DNA of 64,000 bases from UBA8337 sp965221415 (GCA_965221415.1 OZ244887.1:1550001-1614000), one strand, 5' to 3'. Counted from the stretch's first letter, positions 27,684-37,488 are shown. Program-made: numbers and translations. The notes: generated by a model from the sequence alone, not told the origin.

Positions 27684-29311
27684 TACTCTGGCCTCGCCAA
27701 TTTCATCTGCATGGTGAAATCCCAAATATCGTCATTGCGCTGCAACTCAACCGCTGGGTCGCGGCGGACGAAGCGCTCCGTGCGCAGGCCGTTTTTTATA
27801 TCCGTGACTCTCTCATTGCTGGTCGCGATGCCTTTAAGAACAACGCCGCTTTTTTCCGAGATTTCCAAACTGTGCAATTCAGCCCCGATAGGCACCAAAC
27901 TCGGCAGGCTCTCAAGAAACATCGCATGCCCCTGCTGCACAGCATTTTTCTTAATTTGCACAATTGTCTCATTCGCGCTCAGGAGTTTTTTCTCGTTCAC
28001 CATACGGCGCAAGCGTTGCGTGCTGGCGGTGCTTTCGACCGCCCTATATTGTTTGGCGGCTTCGCGAGTCTGCAAATAAGCCGGAATGGTGCGCGTGCCC
28101 AACACACTGCCCGAAAACACAATCACCGCGATAATCGCCAAGGATAAAATGCGATTGAGCACAGCCAGCTGACGATTACGCCGAATGCGCGGTGCGTCTT
28201 CTAAAAAATTCATCGAAATCAGCCGTCGGTGCTGATGACCATGGCCTTTGCCTTCCACATTCAGCCCTTGCGTGGCAAGCCCGACAGCCGTTGTAAACAC
28301 CGACGGGTTGGCAAAATAATCGATATATTTTGCGTGCTGATTGGGGACATCAACATCCTCCATCGCATCGTAAACGACGATGCGGGTCGGTGCCATGCGC
28401 GTGCTTAACAGCGCGGTAAAATTGTCGGCTTCTTTATATTCAGAAACCAAAAACACTTTGTCAGGCGACGGAAACTCATAGGTTTCAGTAATAAACGCAA
28501 TGGCCTGTTTGATTTGCTCGTTGAGCCGAATAGCCACCTCGTCCCAGAAATCACCCGAGACACCTTCCACTTTTTCAAGCTCCATCAGCAGCGCTTCGTC
28601 AAAATCAGAAATATTGATTTTCTGGGTCATCAACCGACCCCGCATATGCGCCACCACCAAATTATTGCCGGGGCATAAATGCACAATCACGAACGGCTTA
28701 TACATATCGTCCGAACTCATCCGCGCATAAATGCCATTGATGAGCGAAAACACCTCATTCTCGATAAATACGGGCAGCAAATTGGCATCCAACATCAGGC
28801 TGCGATAGCGGTCTAAATCACCAACGGCAATCGTCGATATCAGCACCGTTTTGCGGTCTTCATTCTCACTGCTATACAGAGTTTGATATTTGACGATGCG
28901 GCCTGCAAGATTCGTTAGTTCAGGGTCAAACTCCTCCCAAAACTCCGCCTCTTGCGCTTCCTCGGCTAATTCTTCGTCCGACATATAGGGCAAAGTCAGC
29001 GTGCGCGTATCAAATAAACAGGCAGGGATAGAAATACCCGCATCCACGCCATCGACCCCTGCCTCATCAGCAGCGGCTGCAATTTGGTTCACCAAATAAG
29101 GATAATTTTGCTCCACTGGCTGGCGACCAATCGACGTGTCCAGCGACCAGCTAACCAAACGATCCATTTTCCAGCTATCTATCGCCGGATGCAACTGCAC
29201 CACAGAAACGCTGTCAGGGTGGAGTTTGACCGCGACAATGCGCTCTTGCAGCCGCGTCAACGGCCCAGCAATCTGCACGGCACCCGCTAAAAAGGCTTCA
29301 GCTTTACTCAT
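27683..29311 (-). CDS. PilM-PilN fusion (GspL/MshI-like)
   Basis: Protein of 542 residues. The N-terminal ~370 residues form an actin-like PilM/GspL cytoplasmic domain (IVAVKLHPDSVSVVQLHP at the start, the ATPase-like fold onward). A membrane helix follows (~388-408, ILSLAIIAVIVFSGSVLGT), then a PilN-like periplasmic ferredoxin domain (~445-540, LPIGAELHSLEISEKSG-type region). In most type IVa systems PilM and PilN are separate; GspL and MshI carry both parts in one chain. It is the first gene of the block B operon and would link PilB to the PilO/PilP/secretin axis. Confidence 0.78.
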   Translation of the reverse strand: MSKAEAFLAGAVQIAGPLTRLQERIVAVKLHPDSVSVVQLHPAIDSWKMDRLVSWSLDTSIGRQPVEQNYPYLVNQIAAAADEAGVDGVDAGISIPACLFDTRTLTLPYMSDEELAEEAQEAEFWEEFDPELTNLAGRIVKYQTLYSSENEDRKTVLISTIAVGDLDRYRSLMLDANLLPVFIENEVFSLINGIYARMSSDDMYKPFVIVHLCPGNNLVVAHMRGRLMTQKINISDFDEALLMELEKVEGVSGDFWDEVAIRLNEQIKQAIAFITETYEFPSPDKVFLVSEYKEADNFTALLSTRMAPTRIVVYDAMEDVDVPNQHAKYIDYFANPSVFTTAVGLATQGLNVEGKGHGHQHRRLISMNFLEDAPRIRRNRQLAVLNRILSLAIIAVIVFSGSVLGTRTIPAYLQTREAAKQYRAVESTASTQRLRRMVNEKKLLSANETIVQIKKNAVQQGHAMFLESLPSLVPIGAELHSLEISEKSGVVLKGIATSNERVTDIKNGLRTERFVRRDPAVELQRNDDIWDFTMQMKLARPE

Positions 29312-29367
29312 ATTTACTCATACAATCTCATACCCAACACAACTACGCACACGCAACAATAATGGAT

Positions 29368-29404
29368 TTTAACACAATTCGCCCATAAGGTTTAACACAA
29401 TTCG
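29368..29404. promoter_or_regulatory. direct repeats upstream of the pilus operon
   Basis: The 14-base word TTTAACACAATTCG occurs twice, at 29368 and 29391, 23 bases apart, in the 206-base space between the divergent pilMN and dioxygenase genes. Spacing of about two helical turns suggests a tandem operator for a dimeric or cooperative regulator, but no known box matches. Which gene it serves is undecided. Confidence 0.45.
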
Positions 29405-29517
29405 TCTCGTAAAATTACCACATCTGGCGGATTTCTGCGAACCATCACCCCCTAACGCGCCTCTTGTCAATATCGCGTCTTAAGGTGTAAGATTTATCTC
29501 AAATAAGGGAGAAAGCT

Positions 29518-30351
29518 ATGAGTGACGTGACGGTAAATGCCATTTCGGGCGGCGTCGGGGTTGAATTAGACAATGTAGACCTTGGCGATATGAGCAACCA
29601 AGATTTCAAAACCATCCAACAGGCTTTTGTCGATAATGGCCTGATTTTCTTCCGCAATCAGGACATCACGCCCGAGCAGCACATCGCCTTTGCCGAACGC
29701 TGGGGCGAGATTAATGTGAACCGATTTTTCCCCAAAATAGACGGCTACGAAAAAATCGCCTCGGTGACCAAAGAAAAAGACCAAATCGTCAATATTGGCG
29801 GCGGTTGGCATACCGACCATAGCTACGATAAGATTCCCGCCATGGGCTCGATTTTGCTGGCGCGCGAAACACCCCCCATCGGTGGCGATACGCTGTTTGC
29901 GTGTATGTATAAAGCCTATGATACTTTGTCGGATGGGCTGAAGAAAACGCTCGAAGGCATGAAGGCCGTGCATTCAAGTCGGCATATTTTCGGCGACCAA
30001 TCGGCCTATCGCGACGACATGGATGGTGTGTTTGAAAACGCCGACCTTGCGACGCAAGACAACATACATCCAGTTATCATCACGCACCCCGAAAGCAAGC
30101 GCAAAGCTCTGTATATCAACCCCGCCTTTACCATCCAGTTTGAAGGCTGGACGCCTGCAGAAAGCAAGCCGCTGATGGATTATCTATTTGAGCACGCAAC
30201 TTTGATGGAACACACAACGCGCTTTAAATGGGCGGAAGGCTCTATCGCCATTTGGGATAATCGCTGCACATGGCATTACGCACTGAATGATTATCACGGC
30301 GCGCGCCGCGAAATGCACCGCATCACGCTCGAAGGCTCACCGCTGCATTAG
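29518..30351 (+). CDS. TauD/TfdA-family Fe(II)/2-oxoglutarate dioxygenase
   Basis: Dioxygenase of 277 residues. The iron triad is His-Asp in GGWHTDHSYD (~100) and His in CTWHYALNDYHG (~250), with the 2-oxoglutarate-binding Arg likely in GARREMHRITLEG. The substrate-side motif GDTLFACMYKAYDTL is typical of the family. TauD-like enzymes hydroxylate sulfonates, phenoxy acids, carnitine-like or other small acids using 2-oxoglutarate and O2. The substrate is not readable from the sequence. GGGAGA precedes the ATG. Its end overlaps the convergent isomerase gene by 4 bases. Confidence 0.9.
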   Translation: MSDVTVNAISGGVGVELDNVDLGDMSNQDFKTIQQAFVDNGLIFFRNQDITPEQHIAFAERWGEINVNRFFPKIDGYEKIASVTKEKDQIVNIGGGWHTDHSYDKIPAMGSILLARETPPIGGDTLFACMYKAYDTLSDGLKKTLEGMKAVHSSRHIFGDQSAYRDDMDGVFENADLATQDNIHPVIITHPESKRKALYINPAFTIQFEGWTPAESKPLMDYLFEHATLMEHTTRFKWAEGSIAIWDNRCTWHYALNDYHGARREMHRITLEGSPLH

Positions 30352-30953
30352 CTCTGGTTAAGCAGTTCTTCGATTTGGCCGAGGCGCTCTTTGCCAAAGA
30401 AAATCTCGTCACCCACGAAAAATGTCGGGATACCAAAAACCCCCCGCGCGACGGCGTTTGCGGTGTTCTCAGCTAATTTGGCTTTCACCTCGGCTTCCTG
30501 CATTTGCGCCATCAGGAGGTCGGCATCAAAGCCAGCATCGAGATAGGCTTGGTGTAAAACGTCAGGGTCATCGAGTTTCAGCCCTTGCTCCCATAGCCCG
30601 TCGACCATCGCATCAATATAGGCGGGCAAGAAACCATCTTGTTCAGCCACAATCGCACCGCGCATCAGCATCAATGTCATAACCGGAAAATGCGGATTTA
30701 TTTTGTACTTCGTCAGCTTATGACGTGCGATGAAACGCTGTATTTCAAGATTGTCATATTCCAGTTTATTTTTGATGTCCCCAAAAGCAATCATCGGGGC
30801 TTGATTATTCGTCGCCTTAAAAATGCCGCCCAAAAGACAAAGCGTATAGCTAAATTTTGCGCCCGTGCGCGCCTCTATTTCGGGGACAATTTTATGCACC
30901 AGATAAGCATTGGGACTGGCAGCATCAAAAATAAATTCGACTGTCTTACTCAT
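30348..30953 (-). CDS. DsbA-fold 2-hydroxychromene-2-carboxylate isomerase-like protein
   Basis: Thioredoxin-fold protein of 201 residues of the HCCA isomerase / GST-kappa group. VEFIFDAASPNAYLVHKIVP has Ser in place of the DsbA CxxC, and the end has VFGIPTFFVGDEIFFGKERL. No signal peptide, so cytoplasmic. I chose the ATG at 30953 behind AGGAGG. Family members isomerise aromatic-degradation intermediates with glutathione; the actual substrate here is not known. It is the last gene after two acyl-CoA dehydrogenases (14-base gap), suggesting a shared catabolic pathway. Confidence 0.83.
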   Translation of the reverse strand: MSKTVEFIFDAASPNAYLVHKIVPEIEARTGAKFSYTLCLLGGIFKATNNQAPMIAFGDIKNKLEYDNLEIQRFIARHKLTKYKINPHFPVMTLMLMRGAIVAEQDGFLPAYIDAMVDGLWEQGLKLDDPDVLHQAYLDAGFDADLLMAQMQEAEVKAKLAENTANAVARGVFGIPTFFVGDEIFFGKERLGQIEELLNQS

Positions 30954-30967
30954 AAAAACCTCCTCTG

Positions 30968-32107
30968 CTAGAACATCATATCGGCAAGCTTGCGCCGATG
31001 ATAACGCGTATCGCCATGCAAGGCGCACCCCATAATCGCGCGGCGGCGATAAAGCTGCGCATCGCAATCATAGGTAAATCCAAAGCCGCCATGAAACTGA
31101 ATGGCGCGGTCGGCCGCAAAGCTATAAGCCTCGCCAGATTCGGCCTTGGCCATGCGCACGGCTATTTCACCCTCGCCTTGCTGGCCGAACAAATAAGCGG
31201 CCGAGTAAAGATGCGAGCGCGCCCGTTCATAAGCCTGATGCACATCAACCGCTGTGTGCTTGAGCGATTGATACGAGCCGATAATCTTGCCGAATTGCTG
31301 GCGCGTTTTGAGATAATCAAGCGTGTACTCAAGGCATGAAAAAGCCCCGCCGCACATATCCGCCGCCAATAATAAAGCCGCCGCCTGCTCAATATGCGCC
31401 AGCGTATCAGAGGCCAAAGACACATCCATCAGGGCATCTTTGGAGATGCTGACCCCTTCAATATTGAGCGCGTAAGTGCGGTGCGTATCATCGATAATTT
31501 TTTCGCGCGTCAAACGATTATCCTCTAGCGCATCGCGCGGCATCACCAACAGCGCAGGCGCACCCTCATAGGCCACGCTGACAATAATATGCGCGGCAGT
31601 TTGCGCATGTGCGACCAAATATTTTGTGCCAGAAAGCACCAGCTCATCGCCTTTGGCGGTCGCCGTGCAAGACAGGTTTTCCAGATTCCAATCGGCATGG
31701 TCTTCGCATAAGGCCATCGTGGCAATCGACCCGCCCGCCAATTGCGGCAATAGCTGTTCTTTTTGGCTCGACGTGCCGCCCTTCAAAATCGCTTGCGCCG
31801 CCAATACCGAGCAGATAAACGGCGCGTTCATCATCGCACGTCCCATATATTCAACCAGTGGCACCACTTCGCCCAACCCTAGCCCAATGCCGCCATAATT
31901 TTCTGGAATCCCGATGCTCGTCCAGCCAAGCTCGGCTATTTCCGTCCACACGGTGGGGTCAAACCCCATCTCGTCGTCAATCAGGCTGCGGACTTTATCG
32001 ATAGGCGATTTATCGCGGCAAAACGCGGCAGCGACATCGATAAGCTGCGCTTGCTCTTCCGATAAACCGATGGCTGGGGTAATGCCCGGCCCGACATATG
32101 CTGACAT
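30968..32107 (-). CDS. acyl-CoA dehydrogenase family protein (first of an unlike pair)
   Basis: FAD-dependent acyl-CoA dehydrogenase, 379 residues. It has the three-domain layout, with helical domain landmarks IPENYGGIGLG (N-terminal) and QFHGGFGFTYDCDAQLYRRR near the C-terminus. AGGAG precedes the ATG. It lies 22 bases downstream of a second, clearly different acyl-CoA dehydrogenase. Such unlike neighbours often form alpha2beta2 enzymes in which only one subunit carries the catalytic base, as described for actinobacterial steroid side-chain enzymes. The complex is inference; the substrate is unknown. Confidence 0.88.
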   Translation of the reverse strand: MSAYVGPGITPAIGLSEEQAQLIDVAAAFCRDKSPIDKVRSLIDDEMGFDPTVWTEIAELGWTSIGIPENYGGIGLGLGEVVPLVEYMGRAMMNAPFICSVLAAQAILKGGTSSQKEQLLPQLAGGSIATMALCEDHADWNLENLSCTATAKGDELVLSGTKYLVAHAQTAAHIIVSVAYEGAPALLVMPRDALEDNRLTREKIIDDTHRTYALNIEGVSISKDALMDVSLASDTLAHIEQAAALLLAADMCGGAFSCLEYTLDYLKTRQQFGKIIGSYQSLKHTAVDVHQAYERARSHLYSAAYLFGQQGEGEIAVRMAKAESGEAYSFAADRAIQFHGGFGFTYDCDAQLYRRRAIMGCALHGDTRYHRRKLADMMF

Positions 32108-32129
32108 CGTAACTTCTCCTGCTTACGTT

Positions 32130-33338
32130 TTAGCTTTTTGGCAACCCAAGGATATGCTCACCAATAATATTGCGTTGGATTTGCGACGTACCGCCGCCAA
32201 TCGTCGCCGAAAAACTATTCAGATAACCACGCTGCCAAACGCCATTATCATGCGCGCTTGGGTCATCAACATAGTAGGCCGCACGCGTGCCTTGCAACCC
32301 AATCGCAAACGCGTTGAGACGCTGATAAAAATCTGTGCTTGATAATTTGCCCCCCAAGGCCAATGACATCGGACGGTCTTGGGTCAAGGGCGCCAACTTA
32401 TCGCGCCGCGATGCTAATCCCAACGCACGCGCCTCGCTCATCAACGCGACCAGCTCTTCGCGCACCACAGGGTCATCAATCGCGGGGCGACCATTGAGCT
32501 GCGCCGTGCGCGCCAGTTGAATAATATCATTCGGGTCAGACAGCATCATCACATGCCCCCCCGCCTGACCAGAACGCGCCCCGCGCTCATATTCCAACGT
32601 CTGCATGGCAATCAGCCAGCCTTCGCCTTCCGCGCCCATCAAACAATCAGCCGAGATGCGCGCATCCTGAAAAAAAGTTTGCGTAAACCCATACTCGCCC
32701 GTCAGTTTGCGAATTGGCACGGTGTCGACACCCGCGCCCCGCATCGGTGCAAGAAAAAAGCTCAAGCCCTTATATTTGCTTTCCGCTTCTGGATTAGTGC
32801 GCGCCAGTAAAATCATATAATCGGCATAATTGCCCAAGGTCGTCCAAATCTTCGAGCCATTGAGAACATATTCATCGCCATCACGCACAGCACGGGTTTG
32901 CGCATTGCCAAGGTCAGAGCCATGGTCAGGTTCAGAAAAACCCTGACACCAAATCTCCTCAGCCGATAAAATGCCTTTAATATATTTATGCTTTTCAGCC
33001 TCAGAGCCACGGTCGAGCAGCAAGGGCCCCGTCCAATTCAGACCAATCGCGTTGAGCATAATCGGTGTGCGCGCCAAGGCCATCGCCCGCGTCGCAACAT
33101 CCTGAAACGCTTTGTCCAAACCGCCGCCGCCATATTCCTTCGGCCAATGCGCGCCTAAATATCCTGCCTCATAAACTTTGTTTTGCCAATCGCGCAGAAA
33201 ATTAAACTGCTCATCCCGCCCCACTTCCATAAAGGTCAGCGGCAGCATGAAATCCACATCGCGCGGCGCGTTTTCCTTAAACCAAGCTTCGGCCTCTGTG
33301 CGAAACGCGTCTAGCTCTTTTTCATCGACATCGGTCAT
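32130..33338 (-). CDS. acyl-CoA dehydrogenase family protein (second of an unlike pair)
   Basis: FAD-dependent acyl-CoA dehydrogenase, 402 residues. Landmarks are HWPKEYGGGGL, WCQGFSEPDHGSDLGNAQT (FAD/substrate loop), YVLNGSKIWTT and the C-terminal GGGTSQIQRNIIGEHILGLP. The GTSQIQRNII end is normal for the catalytic type. First gene of the operon with the other dehydrogenase and the DsbA-fold isomerase; likely oxidises an acyl-CoA in beta-oxidation-like catabolism. Substrate not determined. Confidence 0.92.
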   Translation of the reverse strand: MTDVDEKELDAFRTEAEAWFKENAPRDVDFMLPLTFMEVGRDEQFNFLRDWQNKVYEAGYLGAHWPKEYGGGGLDKAFQDVATRAMALARTPIMLNAIGLNWTGPLLLDRGSEAEKHKYIKGILSAEEIWCQGFSEPDHGSDLGNAQTRAVRDGDEYVLNGSKIWTTLGNYADYMILLARTNPEAESKYKGLSFFLAPMRGAGVDTVPIRKLTGEYGFTQTFFQDARISADCLMGAEGEGWLIAMQTLEYERGARSGQAGGHVMMLSDPNDIIQLARTAQLNGRPAIDDPVVREELVALMSEARALGLASRRDKLAPLTQDRPMSLALGGKLSSTDFYQRLNAFAIGLQGTRAAYYVDDPSAHDNGVWQRGYLNSFSATIGGGTSQIQRNIIGEHILGLPKS

Positions 33339-33468
33339 TTATGTATCCCTTTTCAGCTTGGCTCTACTATACGCGTTACAGCGTAATTGAAAAGATGCGA
33401 TTAAATAACGCTTCCCTGTGGCTGCAAGAGGCGTTAGAAGCGTCTGATATAATTTTGAGAGCCTTTTC

Positions 33469-35310
33469 ATGTCCCTTAGTCCCGCAGAGAATCTTCGCAA
33501 TATTGCCATTATTGCCCATGTTGACCATGGCAAGACCACGCTCATTGACGCGATTTTAAAGCAAACAGGTCTGTTTCGCGAAAATCAGGCCGTCGATGAA
33601 CGGCTGATGGATTCTGGCGATTTGGAAAAAGAACGCGGCATTACCATTTTGGCCAAACCAACCTCGGTAAACTGGCAAGACACGCGCATCAATATTATCG
33701 ACACACCCGGCCACGCAGATTTTGGCGGCGAAGTCGAGCGCGTTCTCGACATGGCCGATGGGGTGATTTTGCTCACAGATGCTGCCGAAGGCCCGATGCC
33801 ACAAACCAAATTCGTCCTCGGCAAAGCGCTCGCCCAAGGGCTGCGCCCCATCGTCATTATCAATAAGGTCGACCGCCCCGATGGCCGTCCAGATGAGGTG
33901 GTCGATGAGGTGTTCGATTTGTTTGTCTCGCTCGATGCGACATCTGAGCAGCTCGATTTTCCTATTCTGTATGCTTCTGGCCGCGATGGGTGGTGCGTCA
34001 CCGAGCTAGAAGACCCGCGCGAAAATCTGCACCCTCTGCTTGATATTGTATTGACCCATGTGCCGCCGCCCATGGTCGAGCCAGATAAGCCATTCGCCAT
34101 GCTCGTCACGCTGCTCGATAGCGACCCTTATATTGGTCGTTGCCTGACAGGGCGCGTCTTGCAAGGCACGGCGAAAATCAACTCGCCCGTTAAAGCGATA
34201 AATCTTGAGGGCGCACAAGTCGAAACCGGGCGGCTCACCAAATTGCTGCGCTTTGATGGCACGACCCGTGTTCCCGTCGAGGAAGTCAAAGCCGGCGACT
34301 TGATTTGCATTGCAGGATTAGCCAAGACCTCGGTGGCCGACACGATTGGTGACCCAAGCATCACCGAAGCGCTGGCCTCGACACCGATTGACCCGCCAAC
34401 CATGTCGGTGACAATCACCGTGAATGACAGCCCGTTCGCTGGCAAAGAAGGCAAGAAAGTCACCTCCACGATTATCCGCGAGCGTCTGCTCGCCGAGGTT
34501 GAAACCAACGTCGCCATCACTTTTGAAGAAAGTGAAAATAAGGATGCGTTTGAAATTGGCGGGCGGGGTGAATTGCAACTCGGCGTGCTGATTGAAACCA
34601 TGCGCCGCGAAGGCTTCGAGATGAATGTCTCGCGCCCGAAAGTGCTTATCAAAATGCAAGACGGCGAAAAACTCGAGCCCGTCGAAGAAGTCACCGTTGA
34701 TGTTGATGAGGAGTTTTCTTCAACTGTCGTCGACAGCATGAACCGTCGTAAAGCCAAAATGATGGATATGCGTGCTGCGGGGGCTGGCAAAACGCGGATG
34801 GTTTTTCACGCCCCCTCACGCGGGCTGATTGGCTATCAAAGCCGCTTTCTGACACAAACACGCGGCACGGGTGTATTGAACCGCGTATTTTATGATTACG
34901 CCCCCTATAGCGGTGATATTCCGGGGCGGCGCAATGGCGCGCTGATTGCCAGTGAAACGGGCACGTCTGTTGCCTTTGCGCTTTTTAATTTGCAAGACCG
35001 TGGCACGATGTTTATCGACCCGCAAACGCCCGTCTATCAAGGCATGATTGTCGGCGAACATAGCCGCGACAATGATTTAGAAATCAACGTGCTAAAAGGC
35101 AAAAAGCTCACCAATATGCGCGCCTCTGGTTCGGATGAGGCGGTCACGCTCACCCCGCCACGGCGCATGTCGCTGGAAGACATGATGGCCTATGTCGAGT
35201 TCGACGAATTACTCGAAGTCACACCGACCAGCCTACGGCTTCGCAAACGCTATTTACTGGAACACGAACGGAAAAAATTCCGCCGCCAAATGGAAGAAAA
35301 TATCGATTAA
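33469..35310 (+). CDS. typA: ribosome-associated GTPase TypA/BipA
   Basis: Translational GTPase of 613 residues, the usual size. G1 is AHVDHGKTTLID, G3 is DTPGHADFGGEVER and G4 is INKVDRPD. EF-Tu/EF-G-like domain II, two EF-G-like C-terminal domains and the BipA-specific end (GSDEAVTLTPPRRMSLEDM) follow. It binds the 70S ribosome and helps 50S assembly and stress growth. A TATAAT hexamer 15 bases before the ATG is a likely -10. It converges with the TRAP transporter gene (4-base overlap). Confidence 0.96.
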   Translation: MSLSPAENLRNIAIIAHVDHGKTTLIDAILKQTGLFRENQAVDERLMDSGDLEKERGITILAKPTSVNWQDTRINIIDTPGHADFGGEVERVLDMADGVILLTDAAEGPMPQTKFVLGKALAQGLRPIVIINKVDRPDGRPDEVVDEVFDLFVSLDATSEQLDFPILYASGRDGWCVTELEDPRENLHPLLDIVLTHVPPPMVEPDKPFAMLVTLLDSDPYIGRCLTGRVLQGTAKINSPVKAINLEGAQVETGRLTKLLRFDGTTRVPVEEVKAGDLICIAGLAKTSVADTIGDPSITEALASTPIDPPTMSVTITVNDSPFAGKEGKKVTSTIIRERLLAEVETNVAITFEESENKDAFEIGGRGELQLGVLIETMRREGFEMNVSRPKVLIKMQDGEKLEPVEEVTVDVDEEFSSTVVDSMNRRKAKMMDMRAAGAGKTRMVFHAPSRGLIGYQSRFLTQTRGTGVLNRVFYDYAPYSGDIPGRRNGALIASETGTSVAFALFNLQDRGTMFIDPQTPVYQGMIVGEHSRDNDLEINVLKGKKLTNMRASGSDEAVTLTPPRRMSLEDMMAYVEFDELLEVTPTSLRLRKRYLLEHERKKFRRQMEENID

Positions 35311-37481
35311 GCAGCTTTTCCCAAAACCTTCTGGAGACCATAAGCCGCCATCGCTAGCCCAAGCCCGATAGCATCGCTAAGCCCGCCGCCTGCAATCATA
35401 AACAACGCCGCCACTAGTGCCATCACGCGCACCATCGTGTCCGCCCGCGCATTGGCGAACCACCCCTGCACACTCGCCGACAAAAGATAAACCCCAATAA
35501 TTGCCGTCACACTCGCACGGATAATCTCAGGCCATGTGCCATCCATAAGCAGCGCCGTATTATAAAACAGCATGAACGGGACGACATAAGCCGAAATCCC
35601 GATTTTGAACGACGCCACAGATGTCGCCATCGGGTTTGCGCCCGAAATCCCCGCCGCTGCATAACTCGCAAGCGCAACTGGCGGGGTAATCGCCGACACC
35701 ACCGCAAAATAAAAAACAAAGAAATGCGCCGTCAGCGTCGGGATACCAAGCTGAACAAGCCCCGGGGCAACCACCGAAGCAGCCACAGCATAGGCCGCCG
35801 TCGTTGGCATGCCCATACCCAGAAGAATGGCCACACACATCGCAAAGAACAAGGCGAGCAACTGGTTGGCATCGGCAATGTTCAGCAGCACTGACGAAAA
35901 CCGCGCACCAACCCCCGTGAGCGAAATCACCCCAACGATAATCCCCGCACAGGCACATACCGCGATAATTTGCACCGACATAACGCCCGCCCGTTCAAGT
36001 GCGCGCATCACCCCGCCTAAACCCATCCGATACGGGGTCAGCCAACTGACCACCGCCGCCGACACCGTCGCCAATGTGCCCGCACGAATAACCGAATATC
36101 CAAGAAACAACGCAATAATCAAAATCAGTATCGGCAGAAAAAGAAACACCCGCCGCAGCATGTCTTTGACCTTGGGCAATTCATCGGCGCGCATGCCGCG
36201 CATCCCCAATTTGGCCGCTTCGAAGTCAACCATGAAATAAATCGAGGTGAAATACAAAACCGCTGGGATAATCGCTGCGATGGTAATATCCGTGTAGGGG
36301 ATGCCCGTAATTTCGGCCATGATAAAAGCCCCCGCGCCCATAATCGGCGGCATAATCTGCCCGCCCGTCGAGGCCGCCGCCTCAACCGCACCCGCCGTCA
36401 TCGGCTTGTAGCCAATGCGTTTCATCAGCGGAATCGTCAACGACCCCGTGGCCACGACATTGCCCGCAGACGTGCCGTTAATCATCCCCATCAGACCAGA
36501 GGCAAAGATCGACACTTTCGCAGGCCCACCTCGTGCGCGTCCCGCAATCGCAAAAGCAAAATTGACAAAATAATCACCCACCTTAGACGCTTGCAAAAAG
36601 GCCGCAAATATCACGAAAAGGATAATGTAAGTAGACGACACCGCCGTCGTCGGCCCAAGAATCCCCGCATCCGTATAGAGCTGGCTGAAAAAACGATTCC
36701 ACGTGATGTCTGGCGCATTCAAAAAGCCCGGCAGCAAATCGCCGACAAACACATAAATAAGAAAAACACTCGCGATGATGACCAAGGCAAGACCTGCGAC
36801 ACGGCGCGTGAGTTCCATGATAAGCGCACTTCCCGCCACCGCCGCAAGGCTCATGCCAATCGGGGCGAAAGAAGTCCCCGTAGAGTTACGCATCAGCGTG
36901 CCAAAAATCGTGATGAGATAAATCGCCACCCCAAAGCCGCACACACACAGCACAATATCAGCTGGTGCTATCGATGTACGCATGTGCGGACGCATCCAAC
37001 CTACACCGATGGCAATCGCACTCGCCGTGAGCAAAGGCACACCGTAGAAATAGATTTCAGCCTCACGAATGCCCGCATCAATGCCGTTCCACAGAGTGCC
37101 ATCTGCAATATCGGCCGCAAACCCAAGCGCCGTATAGCACGCATAAAGCGCAGGCACACATGCCGCCCAAGCCAATAGGTCAAGCGGGTGATGCCGCCGC
37201 GTATCGCTTTCGGCAAACGGGCGCGCCGCATAAAGCAGAAAGCCAAGCGCCAATGCCCCCGCAATATGGACAATCCGAAAATTCCACGTTTCCATAGGAA
37301 ACACTGGCAGAAAGGGAATATCTATCCCTGTCCACGCCCGCAGCGACCAACCATTGAGCGCCGCGACATGAAAAATCGCATAAAGCGCAGAAAAACCCGC
37401 AACCGCCGAAGCGGTCTTGCCCTTGAACGTGCGCTGGTTCGCAGCGAGTGGTTCTTCATCAACAGGTGCGGGCGTCATCAT
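35307..37481 (-). CDS. TRAP transporter fused permease (4TM-12TM), TAXI type
   Basis: Fused DctQ-DctM permease of 724 residues with about 17 hydrophobic segments. The small-subunit-like N-terminus (~1-230) is joined to the large DctM domain. Typical landmarks are SGLMGMINGTSAGNVVATGS and STGGQIMPPIMGAGAFIMAE, plus MCVAILLGMGMPTTAAYAVA. TAXI-type TRAP systems use a sodium gradient to import carboxylate-like solutes. Two Met codons start the frame. It follows its receptor gene by 7 bases. Substrate unknown. Confidence 0.93.
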   Translation of the reverse strand: MMTPAPVDEEPLAANQRTFKGKTASAVAGFSALYAIFHVAALNGWSLRAWTGIDIPFLPVFPMETWNFRIVHIAGALALGFLLYAARPFAESDTRRHHPLDLLAWAACVPALYACYTALGFAADIADGTLWNGIDAGIREAEIYFYGVPLLTASAIAIGVGWMRPHMRTSIAPADIVLCVCGFGVAIYLITIFGTLMRNSTGTSFAPIGMSLAAVAGSALIMELTRRVAGLALVIIASVFLIYVFVGDLLPGFLNAPDITWNRFFSQLYTDAGILGPTTAVSSTYIILFVIFAAFLQASKVGDYFVNFAFAIAGRARGGPAKVSIFASGLMGMINGTSAGNVVATGSLTIPLMKRIGYKPMTAGAVEAAASTGGQIMPPIMGAGAFIMAEITGIPYTDITIAAIIPAVLYFTSIYFMVDFEAAKLGMRGMRADELPKVKDMLRRVFLFLPILILIIALFLGYSVIRAGTLATVSAAVVSWLTPYRMGLGGVMRALERAGVMSVQIIAVCACAGIIVGVISLTGVGARFSSVLLNIADANQLLALFFAMCVAILLGMGMPTTAAYAVAASVVAPGLVQLGIPTLTAHFFVFYFAVVSAITPPVALASYAAAGISGANPMATSVASFKIGISAYVVPFMLFYNTALLMDGTWPEIIRASVTAIIGVYLLSASVQGWFANARADTMVRVMALVAALFMIAGGGLSDAIGLGLAMAAYGLQKVLGKAA

Positions 37482-37488
37482 TTAAGCG

